Assembly (NCBI GenBank): GCA_030640255.1
Contig: DAOWJS010000088.1
Span: 1-5,667 of the forward strand
From: Dehalococcoidales bacterium
Lineage (GTDB): Bacteria; Chloroflexota; Dehalococcoidia; Dehalococcoidales; GCA-2688105
DNA: 5,667 bases
Direction of reading: 5' to 3'
The position numbers and the translations under genes were made by a program. Below the pieces are notes generated by a model. That model saw only the letters and a program-made list of their open reading frames with translations, searched no databases and had not been told where the DNA came from. Shown here one piece after another: positions 1-5,667 of the stretch. Positions within the stretch are counted from its first letter, which is position 1. Every line of letters starts with the position of its first letter.

Positions 1-438
1 AAGTTAATCCACCTAGTTGAGGATAAGGTTCACGCTCGCTCTACCGGACCCTACTCCTTAATTACTCAACAGCCTCTGGGCGGCAAGGCTCAATTCGGAG
101 GTCAACGCTTTGGTGAAATGGAGGTATGGACACTGGGGGCTTACGGTGCCGCTCACAACCTTCAGGAAGTCCTGACTATCAAGTCAGATGATGTGACCGG
201 TCGAGCCAGAACCTATGAGGCTATAGTTAAGAATGAGCCTATCCTCCAACCTGGCGTGCCGGAATCATTTAAGGTTCTGGTTAAGGAGTTGCAGAGCTTA
301 GGGCTTGCCGTTGAGGTGATTAATGAAGAAGACAAGGCAGCCCTGGTTGAGGAGGGTGAGGAAGCCCCTAAACTGGAGATAGAGAGTGAAACAGATAAAG
401 ACCAGACTTTAGGAGAGGTAAAGGAAGAAAATGTTTGA
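1..438 (+). CDS. rpoB: RNA polymerase beta subunit, C-terminal 145 residues (5' part outside window)
   Basis: This is the C-terminal end of the beta subunit of DNA-directed RNA polymerase, which with beta' forms the catalytic cleft of the transcription enzyme. The reading frame is open from base 1. The fragment contains the near-invariant stretch with HARSTGPYSL (residues 11-20 of the fragment) and QQPLGGKAQFGGQRFGEMEVW (about 23-43), followed by LQEVLTIKSDDV and the PGVPESFKVLVKEL helix. This end of beta packs against the N-terminal part of beta'. The conserved core stops near fragment residue 111. About 34 further residues form an acidic tail (12 Glu/Asp, 4 Lys) that E. coli RpoB, which ends almost at the core, does not have. 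The stop codon TGA (436-438) lies inside the first codons of rpoC, an 8-base overlap typical of translational coupling. No terminator or promoter is visible between the two genes. Identification is secure; only the upstream extent is unknown. Confidence 0.98.
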   Translation, partial: KLIHLVEDKVHARSTGPYSLITQQPLGGKAQFGGQRFGEMEVWTLGAYGAAHNLQEVLTIKSDDVTGRARTYEAIVKNEPILQPGVPESFKVLVKELQSLGLAVEVINEEDKAALVEEGEEAPKLEIESETDKDQTLGEVKEENV

Positions 439-3400
439 GGTTAATGATTTTGATGCTGTCCGTATCTCACTAGCTTCACCGGAGCAGGTTAGAAGCTGGT
501 CATATGGTGAGGTAACCAAACCAGAGACGATTAACTACCGCACCCTGAAGCCAGAAAGGGACGGGCTTTTCTGCGAGCGAATCTTTGGTCCAACTAAAGA
601 CCTCGAATGCGCTTGTGGTAAGTATAAAAGGATACGCTATAAGGGGGTTATTTGTGATAAGTGTGGCGTTGAGGTAGCCAGAGCCAAGGTGCGTCGGGAA
701 CGGATGGGACATATTGAACTGGCATGCCCAGTAAGTCATATCTGGTTCGCTAAGGGAACACCTAGCCGAGTAGGGCTACTACTTGACCTGTCCCCACGAA
801 GCCTGGAGCGTGTTCTATACTTCTCCCATTATATCATCACCTCTATAGACGAGGAGGCACGCCAGGAAGCGATTAGACAATTTGGGGAGAACTGCTCCCA
901 AGCCATAGCTGAGCACCAAATGGCGTTGGAAGCTAAAATCGCCGAAATGAAAGGAGCCACGGTAGAGGAAGTAAACCAGCTCCGGCGAAATTTTGCTGAG
1001 GAAAAGGCGCAGCTTGAAGAGCAGCTTTCCGCTGATGTGGAACAGCTAAGAGACCTCAGGAAATGTGCCCTACTTACCGAGAATCATTATCAGGAGCTCA
1101 AGCAGAAGTATGGTCAAGTTTTTGAGGCGGGGATGGGAGCCGAGGCTATCCTCCAAATCCTTAAGGGTATTAACCTTAGTGAAATACGCAATCAGCTGCT
1201 CCAGGAAACCCGTTCTACTTCAGGTCAACGCCGGAGGAAGGCAAGCAAACAGCTACAGGTAGTGGAGGCCTTTCGCCGCAGCGGCAATAAACCGGAGTGG
1301 ATGATTTCAACTGTGTTGCCGGTTCTACCTCCTGACCTTCGACCTATGGTTCAGTTGGACGGAGGTAGATTCGCTACTAGCGACCTAAATGACCTGTATC
1401 GACGAACTATTAACCGTAATAACCGATTACGCCACTTGCTGGAAATAGAGGCTCCAGGAATAATCATCCGCAACGAGAAACGGATGCTCCAGGAGGCAGT
1501 TGACTCCCTCATTGATAATGGGAGACGGGGACGGGCTGTCTCGGTTAACGGTAATCACAAGTTGAAGTCACTCTCCGACATGCTCAGGGGTAAACAAGGG
1601 CGCTTTCGTCAAAATCTACTAGGTAAACGAGTTGACTATAGTGGGCGCTCGGTTATCGTTGTTGGCCCCGAGCTCAAACTTCACCAGTGTGGTTTACCCC
1701 GACGGATGGCTCTGGAGCTATTTAAGCCCTTTGTTATGCGTCGGCTGATGGAGCAGGGCCTCGCCCATAACATTAAGAATGCCCGACGGCTGGTGGAAAG
1801 GGCTAAACCAGAGGTATACGACGTACTGGAGGAGGTTATCAAGGAGCGGCCGGTATTACTCAACCGGGCTCCCACCCTGCACCGACTTAGCATTCAGGCC
1901 TTCGAGCCAGTGCTCATTGATGGTAGTGCCATCCAGATTCATCCCCTGGTATGTGCTGCTTTCAATGCTGATTTTGATGGTGACCAGATGGCGGTTCACA
2001 TTCCTCTGTCCAAAGCTGCGGTTAGGGAAGCCAGGGAGATGATACTCAGTATACGCAATATGCTGCTACCAAGCTGTGGTGAGCCAATAGTAACCCCAAC
2101 CCTGGATATGGTTCTCGGCTGCTACTACCTGACTACCATCAGTCCTGGGGCCAAAGTGGAAGGCAGAATCCTAGGCAGCTTCGAAGAGGCAAAGCTTGCC
2201 TGTGAACTTGGTGCTATTGACCTCAGGGCTGAGATTGAGGTCAGGGACCAGGAAAGGGGCGGGCAAAGGATTAAGACCAGTGTCGGTCGTATCATCTTTA
2301 GTGATGCTTTGCCTCGAGAGCTAGGCTTCTATAACCAAGCCATTGATAAGTCAAGCTTAAAGCAAATAGTAACCGAGTGCTATAAGTTACTAAGCAATGA
2401 AGATATGGCAGTGGTACTGGACAACCTCAAACAACTGGGCTTCTACTATGCCACCAAATCAGGGATTACCATTGCTATGGGCGATATTGAGGTTCCTCAG
2501 AGCAAGCCCAAGCTGCTAGAAGAGGCTGAGGAAAGGACGGCCATTATTGAAAGCCAGTATCACCGAGGCTTAATCACTGAGGATGAAAGGTATAATGGCG
2601 TCATAGAGGTGTGGATGGAGACTACCGACCGGCTTACTAATACCCTCTCCCAGACCCTTGACCGCTACGGTGGTATTTACATGATGGCAACATCAGGAGC
2701 CAAGGGAAATATTACTCAGATTAGACAGATGGCAGGAATGCGGGGGTTGATGACTAATCCCTCAGGCAAGATAATTGACCTGCCGATTAAGTCGAGCCTC
2801 CGTGAAGGGCTTAGTGTTCTGGAATACTTTATCTCTACCCACGGTGCCCGTAAGGGACTAGCCGATACCGCCCTGAGAACATCGGGCAGCGGCTACCTCA
2901 CCAGACGTCTCATTGATGTCGCTCAGGGTGTTATCACTCTTGAGGTGGACTGTGGTACTACCGACGGTATATGGGCATCTGAACCGCAAGAAAAGGGGCT
3001 ACTGCCATCACTTGCTGAGCGAATAACGGGTCGGTTGGCGGCCAGTAGAGTGGTCAACCCCCACACTGGAGAAACCATTGTTGACCGGAATGAGGAAATT
3101 GATGAGCCGAAAGTAAGTGAAATTATTGCTGCCGGGATAACCAAGGTTCATGTCAGGTCTCCACTTACCTGCCTGTCCAGGCAGGGTGCCTGCCAGCGGT
3201 GCTATGGTAGAGACCTCGCCCGCGGGCATCTGGTTGACCTCAATACCGCAGTAGGCATAATTGCTGCCCAGAGCATTGGTGAGCCTGGTACTCAGCTAAC
3301 CCTACGCACCTTTCACACCGGTGGCGTGGTAGAACTCGATATCACCAGCGGTCTGCCCAGGGTAGAAGAACTCTTTGAGGTAAGGCCGCCTAAAGCTCAA

Positions 3401-4354
3401 GCTATTCTCTCCGAGATAGACGGGGTGGCTGAGGTGATTCATAATGAGGAGAGGAAAGTAATTAAGGTTACTAGCTCTGAGGTATTCCGTGATGAATACT
3501 CACTGCCCCCTGGCTGGCAGGTTATGGTGGACAATGGTCAACGGGTAGATATAGGAACCGTGTTAGCCTGCCCCGCCCCTGAGGCCGAAGCTATACCACA
3601 ATCAGCCGCCTTGATTACTGAAACCCAACCTATCCCAGCTCGTGTGGCTGGCGAGGTGGTTATTGAAGACGGGCAGTTGTCCATCATGTATGAGGAGGAA
3701 GAAGAGCGGGAGTATGTTGTTCCCGTTGCCACTCATATTCGTGTTCAAAGCGGAGACCTAATAAAGGCAGGGCAACAACTTACTGATGGCACTATCAACC
3801 CGCAGGATATTCTGCATATTTTGGGTAAAGAGGCAGTCCAGCAACATCTGGTAGAGGAGGTGCAAAAGGTATACCGCTCCCAGGGGGTGAACATAAACGA
3901 TAAGCATATTGAAGTTATCGCCCATCAGATGCTATCCAAGGTTCGCATTGATTCCTCAGGCGATACCGACCTAGTGCCCGGAGAGTTGATAGGTAGGTTC
4001 CATTATGAGGATATTAATGCCAAGGTACTGGCTGAAGGAGGCGAGCCAGCTACCGCCCACACGGTATTAATGGGTATAACCAGAGCCTCGCTAAATGCTG
4101 ATAGCTGGCTGGCAGCAGCTTCTTTCCAGGAGACTACCAGGGTGCTTACCGAAGCTGCCGTTTCCGGCAAGATAGATAAGCTGGTCGGGCTTAAGGAAAA
4201 TGTAATCATTGGTAGGCTGATTCCAGCCCACTACTCGGTTTCTGAAGAGGTGCCGGAATTGGAGGCTGGTGAAGAAGGTGGGGAGGTGCCAGAGTTGGCA
4301 TCTGGTGAAGAAGGCGAAGAAGGAAAAGAAGATAAAGAGAAGCTAGCTATCTAG
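431..4354 (+). CDS. rpoC: RNA polymerase beta' subunit, complete, 1307 residues
   Basis: This is the beta' subunit of RNA polymerase, which carries the catalytic magnesium site. The ATG at 431 is preceded by AAGGA at 421-425, 5 bases away, and the protein begins as family members do (DFDAVRISLASPEQVRSWS). Visible elements in order: zinc site 1 with C60, C62, C75 and C78; a charged helical insertion at about 140-212; the sigma-binding clamp helices at about 318-360; the switch/rudder region with GKRVDYSGRSVI from about 398; the catalytic NADFDGD at 512-518 with D514, D516 and D518; the F-loop region SGAKGNITQIRQMAGMRG (755-772); the bridge helix HGARKGLADTAL (804-815); zinc site 2 with C841, C914, C921 and C924; and the trigger loop QLTLRTFHTGG (955-965), with L958, R959 and H962 at the positions of E. 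coli M932, R933 and H936. The E. coli SI3 insertion is absent, but an extra beta-rich segment lies at about 1050-1115. The C-terminal family block QETTRVLTEAAVSGK (1233-1247) is intact and followed by an acidic tail. The gene is co-transcribed with rpoB and ends 37 bases before a terminator. All catalytic and metal-binding residues are present. Confidence 0.99.
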   Translation: MFEVNDFDAVRISLASPEQVRSWSYGEVTKPETINYRTLKPERDGLFCERIFGPTKDLECACGKYKRIRYKGVICDKCGVEVARAKVRRERMGHIELACPVSHIWFAKGTPSRVGLLLDLSPRSLERVLYFSHYIITSIDEEARQEAIRQFGENCSQAIAEHQMALEAKIAEMKGATVEEVNQLRRNFAEEKAQLEEQLSADVEQLRDLRKCALLTENHYQELKQKYGQVFEAGMGAEAILQILKGINLSEIRNQLLQETRSTSGQRRRKASKQLQVVEAFRRSGNKPEWMISTVLPVLPPDLRPMVQLDGGRFATSDLNDLYRRTINRNNRLRHLLEIEAPGIIIRNEKRMLQEAVDSLIDNGRRGRAVSVNGNHKLKSLSDMLRGKQGRFRQNLLGKRVDYSGRSVIVVGPELKLHQCGLPRRMALELFKPFVMRRLMEQGLAHNIKNARRLVERAKPEVYDVLEEVIKERPVLLNRAPTLHRLSIQAFEPVLIDGSAIQIHPLVCAAFNADFDGDQMAVHIPLSKAAVREAREMILSIRNMLLPSCGEPIVTPTLDMVLGCYYLTTISPGAKVEGRILGSFEEAKLACELGAIDLRAEIEVRDQERGGQRIKTSVGRIIFSDALPRELGFYNQAIDKSSLKQIVTECYKLLSNEDMAVVLDNLKQLGFYYATKSGITIAMGDIEVPQSKPKLLEEAEERTAIIESQYHRGLITEDERYNGVIEVWMETTDRLTNTLSQTLDRYGGIYMMATSGAKGNITQIRQMAGMRGLMTNPSGKIIDLPIKSSLREGLSVLEYFISTHGARKGLADTALRTSGSGYLTRRLIDVAQGVITLEVDCGTTDGIWASEPQEKGLLPSLAERITGRLAASRVVNPHTGETIVDRNEEIDEPKVSEIIAAGITKVHVRSPLTCLSRQGACQRCYGRDLARGHLVDLNTAVGIIAAQSIGEPGTQLTLRTFHTGGVVELDITSGLPRVEELFEVRPPKAQAILSEIDGVAEVIHNEERKVIKVTSSEVFRDEYSLPPGWQVMVDNGQRVDIGTVLACPAPEAEAIPQSAALITETQPIPARVAGEVVIEDGQLSIMYEEEEEREYVVPVATHIRVQSGDLIKAGQQLTDGTINPQDILHILGKEAVQQHLVEEVQKVYRSQGVNINDKHIEVIAHQMLSKVRIDSSGDTDLVPGELIGRFHYEDINAKVLAEGGEPATAHTVLMGITRASLNADSWLAAASFQETTRVLTEAAVSGKIDKLVGLKENVIIGRLIPAHYSVSEEVPELEAGEEGGEVPELASGEEGEEGKEDKEKLAI
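4247..4318 (+). repeat. In-frame 36-base tandem duplication in the acidic tail of rpoC
   Basis: Two adjacent 36-base units (4247-4282 and 4283-4318) match at 28 of 36 positions. They encode the 12-residue units EVPELEAGEEGG and EVPELASGEEGE (RpoC residues 1273-1284 and 1285-1296). A further GEEG-like partial unit and a Lys/Glu stretch follow before the stop. The repeat lies beyond the last conserved block of RpoC, so it belongs to a disordered acidic tail (15 acidic residues in the last 37). Several differences are synonymous third-base changes, so the duplication is not very recent. Confidence 0.85.
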
Positions 4355-4391
4355 CCTGTCCTGGCGTTGTGGCTTGACGGCGTTTATAAAG

Positions 4392-4428
4392 GGAGCCGCC
4401 TTAACTTAATCGGGGCGGCTCTATTTTT
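4392..4428 (+). terminator. Rho-independent terminator of the rpoBC transcript
   Basis: GAGCCGCC (4393-4400) pairs perfectly with GGCGGCTC (4414-4421), giving an 8-bp GC-rich stem that a G-U pair (4392/4422) can extend, around a 13-base loop. A T-run (4424-4428) follows two bases after the stem. The stem starts 37 bases after the rpoC stop codon, as expected for the end of the operon. It separates rpoBC from the ruvB unit. Confidence 0.88.
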
Positions 4429-4458
4429 ATGGTCGAGGTTGTTTTAGCAACTTAATTC

Positions 4459-4553
4459 TTCCCACCCGCCCACCCTAGTCTGGGTTTCGGGGGCTTCGCC
4501 CTCGCATCCTCTGGGATTGGTGAGTAAAGCCCCGGTAGGGGGGTGGGTGGGAA
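4459..4553. repeat. 95-base imperfect inverted repeat, MITE-like or structured RNA element
   Basis: The left arm (4459-4476, starting TTCCCACCC) pairs with the right arm (4537-4553, ending GGGTGGGAA). There are 13 contiguous base pairs including one G-T wobble, then a bulged A at 4472 and 4 more pairs. Inside the arms, GGGGCTT (4490-4496) can pair with AAGCCCC (4527-4533). Within that, CTCGC (4501-4505) can pair with 4520-4524, and ATCC (4506-4509) with GGAT (4514-4517) around a TCTG loop. Local alternatives exist: a GGGC-TTC-GCCC hairpin at 4491-4501 and CCCC-GGTA-GGGG near 4530-4541. The element has no coding potential of its own, and I see no clear target-site duplication at its ends. It may be a small non-autonomous mobile repeat, an extragenic palindrome or a folded RNA; the sequence alone does not decide. 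Confidence 0.6.
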
Positions 4554-4611
4554 TAGCAGGCGTTAGTAAACAATTATTATTGCTGATTTATCCTGGCTGG
4601 AGGGGTGGATG

Positions 4612-4620
4612 TGATATAAT
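4612..4620 (+). promoter_or_regulatory. Extended -10 promoter for ruvB (TGATATAAT)
   Basis: TATAAT at 4615-4620 is a perfect consensus -10 hexamer, and TGA directly before it (4612-4614) gives the TGn extended -10 motif. At 16-19 bp spacing no good -35 is found (for example CCTGGC at 17 bp), which fits an extended -10 promoter that does not need one. Transcription would begin near 4626-4628, leaving a leader of about 25 bases before the ruvB start. The promoter lies after the rpoBC terminator, so ruvB is probably expressed independently. I saw no convincing LexA-type operator around it. Confidence 0.72.
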
Positions 4621-4626
4621 AGGGTC

Positions 4627-4676
4627 GTTTACTCAAGGGGGTGAGGTTAAAATAGAGCGCATTATATCGGGTAAAC
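4627..4676 (+). other. Possible leader hairpin enclosing the ruvB ribosome binding site and start
   Basis: GTTTACTC (4627-4634) can pair with GGGTAAAC (4669-4676) through 8 pairs including one G-U. The 5' arm would begin at about the predicted first transcribed base. The 34-base loop holds the Shine-Dalgarno stretch and the ATA start codon. The stem is short and AT-rich and could be chance; it is recorded because of its position. Confidence 0.25.
4637..4647 (+). promoter_or_regulatory. Ribosome binding site that places the ruvB start at ATA 4652
   Basis: The purine-rich stretch GGGGGTGAGGT contains GAGGT (4643-4647), which matches the Shine-Dalgarno consensus AGGAGGT. It ends 4 bases before the in-frame ATA at 4652. 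No ATG, GTG or TTG in the ruvB frame lies within normal distance downstream. The GTG inside this stretch (4641-4643) is in another frame and reaches TAG at 4653-4655 after four codons. The site therefore supports initiation at ATA. Confidence 0.6.
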
Positions 4677-5667
4677 CCAGCACTGAGGATATATCATTTG
4701 AAACTAGTCTCCGACCCCGGCGCCTTGAGGACTTCGTTGGGCAGACCAAGCTCAAGGACAATTTGAACATAGCTATCACTGCGGCTAAAGGCAGGGGCGA
4801 GGCACTAGACCACATACTACTCTATGGCCCACCTGGTCTGGGTAAGACCACTCTGGCTTATATCATAGCTGTTGAGATGGGGGTTAACATCAGGACTTCC
4901 TCGGGTCCGGCAATAGAACGCACCGGGGACCTGGCGGCTATCTTAACCAATCTCCGTAGTCATGATGCCCTCTTTATTGATGAAATCCACCGCTTGAGTC
5001 GGGCAGTAGAGGAGGTGTTATACCCGGCTATGGAAGACTTTGCCCTGGACATTATCATAGGCAAGGGTCCTGGTGCTAAAAGCCTGAGACTAAAGCTACC
5101 CGCTTTCACTCTCATTGGGGCTACCACCCGCTTTGCCCTGCTGAGCCCGCCTCTCCGAAACCGATTTGGCGCTGTCTATCGCCTGGATTTCTACGACCAA
5201 GCGTCTATAGAGACCATCCTCAAGCGCTCAGCCCGCATCCTTCAGGTAAAGGCGGAAGCTGGGGGGCTGAGGGAGATAGCCCGCCGGGCTAGAGGCACAC
5301 CCCGCGTGGCTAACCGACTGCTCAAGCGGGTCAGAGACTATGCTCAGGTGATGGCAGACGGCATAGCCACCGAACCGGTAGCCACTGAGGCACTGTCCAA
5401 GCTTGAAGTCGACCATATAGGACTGGATGAGATAGACCACAAGGTGCTCCATACTATCATTGACAAGTTTAATGGTGGTCCGGTGGGACTGGATACTATT
5501 GCTGCCTCCATCAGTGAGGAAGCAGATACTATTATGGATGTCTACGAGCCTTATCTTTTGCAACTGGGTTTCCTGGAGCGAACCCCCCGCGGCCGATTAG
5601 CCACCCAACTGGCATATCAGCACCTCGGCCTGCCCTATAATAAGGGAAAACCTCCTCAGCCAACCCT
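4652..5667 (+). CDS. ruvB: Holliday junction branch-migration ATPase RuvB (3' end outside window)
   Basis: RuvB is the hexameric AAA+ motor that, with RuvA, drives branch migration of Holliday junctions in recombination and repair. From ATA 4652 the frame gives 338 residues without a stop, close to the full family length, so only the extreme C terminus is missing. Visible elements: the N-terminal block SLRPRRLEDFVGQ (19-31); Walker A GPPGLGKTT (59-67, K65); Walker B LFIDEIHR (107-114, D110 and E111); the hairpin at about 131-150 that contacts RuvA in the family; sensor 1 GATTR (156-160); the arginine finger R171 in LRNRFG, aligned with E. coli R174; sensor 2 GTPR (215-218); and a C-terminal winged helix (about 255-325) containing KFNGGPVGLD and RTPRGR. 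The N terminus ERIISGKPSTEDISFE follows directly after the ribosome binding site, but the expected start codon is ATA. The frame is open upstream to TAG 4445-4447. TTG 4580 and GTG 4547 or 4520 are alternatives, but they would add non-conserved residues and lie upstream of the predicted promoter. The first internal ATG falls after Walker A. ruvA and ruvC are not in the window. Confidence 0.95.
   Translation, partial: MERIISGKPSTEDISFETSLRPRRLEDFVGQTKLKDNLNIAITAAKGRGEALDHILLYGPPGLGKTTLAYIIAVEMGVNIRTSSGPAIERTGDLAAILTNLRSHDALFIDEIHRLSRAVEEVLYPAMEDFALDIIIGKGPGAKSLRLKLPAFTLIGATTRFALLSPPLRNRFGAVYRLDFYDQASIETILKRSARILQVKAEAGGLREIARRARGTPRVANRLLKRVRDYAQVMADGIATEPVATEALSKLEVDHIGLDEIDHKVLHTIIDKFNGGPVGLDTIAASISEEADTIMDVYEPYLLQLGFLERTPRGRLATQLAYQHLGLPYNKGKPPQPT

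Noticed and set aside
500..739. 79-codon minus-strand frame over the rpoC zinc-binding region
   Set aside because: It is antisense to conserved rpoC sequence with no sign of an independent gene; the shorter antisense frames within rpoC were rejected for the same reason.
1779..2042. 87-codon + strand frame overlapping the rpoC catalytic region
   Set aside because: It is an out-of-frame reading of the most conserved part of rpoC (NADFDGD region) and has no plausible product.
3304..3306. Leu958 in the trigger loop where E. coli has Met932
   Set aside because: Leucine at this position is a natural variant (yeast Rpb1 has Leu1081 there), so it is not an anomaly.
4374..4390. TTGACG followed by TATAAA as a promoter
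   Set aside because: The two boxes are only 5 bases apart, far from the 16-18 needed, and they lie just before the terminator stem.
4459..4553. The intergenic inverted repeat as a second terminator or a complete insertion sequence
   Set aside because: No T-run follows the structure, there is no transposase coding region, and no target-site duplication was found.
4448..4651. ruvB frame open upstream through the repeat, allowing a longer N terminus from GTG 4520, GTG 4547 or TTG 4580
   Set aside because: These starts lie before the predicted -10 element, would translate the inverted repeat or low-complexity sequence, and would add residues without resemblance to RuvB; TTG 4580 has no Shine-Dalgarno sequence. 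Not fully excluded.
5228..5563. 111-codon open frame on the minus strand
   Set aside because: It lies wholly inside ruvB, whose frame is intact and full of conserved motifs; the antisense protein resembles nothing I recognise.
1..5667. CRISPR array, tRNA or rRNA gene, prophage or defence genes
   Set aside because: No regularly spaced repeats, no tRNA or rRNA signatures and no such proteins were seen; the window is almost entirely core housekeeping genes.

Overview
The window lies in the core genome of a bacterium. It holds the 3' end of rpoB, a complete rpoC, a short intergenic region and almost all of ruvB, all on the + strand. Base composition is intermediate. RpoC is short (1307 residues), lacks the large trigger-loop insertion (SI3) of E. 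coli, and carries a long charged helical insertion near its N terminus like the one I recall from Actinobacteria and Chloroflexi. Together with the wording of the RpoC N terminus and the RuvB sequence, this suggests a Chloroflexota organism, most likely Dehalococcoidia. That is an inference from remembered family sequences; no search was run.

Layout. Positions 1-438 encode the last 145 residues of the RNA polymerase beta subunit. rpoC (431-4354, beta' subunit) overlaps the end of rpoB by 8 bases, so the two large subunits are probably translationally coupled. Both end in acidic extensions, and the RpoC one is built on a 12-residue tandem repeat. A rho-independent terminator (4392-4428) closes the rpoBC transcript. 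It is followed by a 95-base imperfect inverted repeat (4459-4553), which could be a small non-autonomous repeat element or a structured RNA. An extended -10 promoter (4612-4620) then starts a new transcription unit for ruvB, the Holliday-junction branch-migration motor, which runs off the right edge of the window.

How the parts work together. rpoB and rpoC supply the two halves of the RNA polymerase active-site cleft. ruvB belongs to recombination and repair and appears to be transcribed separately, so its adjacency to rpoC is positional rather than functional. The most notable point is the ruvB start: no ATG, GTG or TTG sits where the homologous N terminus and the Shine-Dalgarno sequence place it, and the codon at that position is ATA. 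I see no new multi-gene system, CRISPR array, tRNA, rRNA or complete insertion sequence here.
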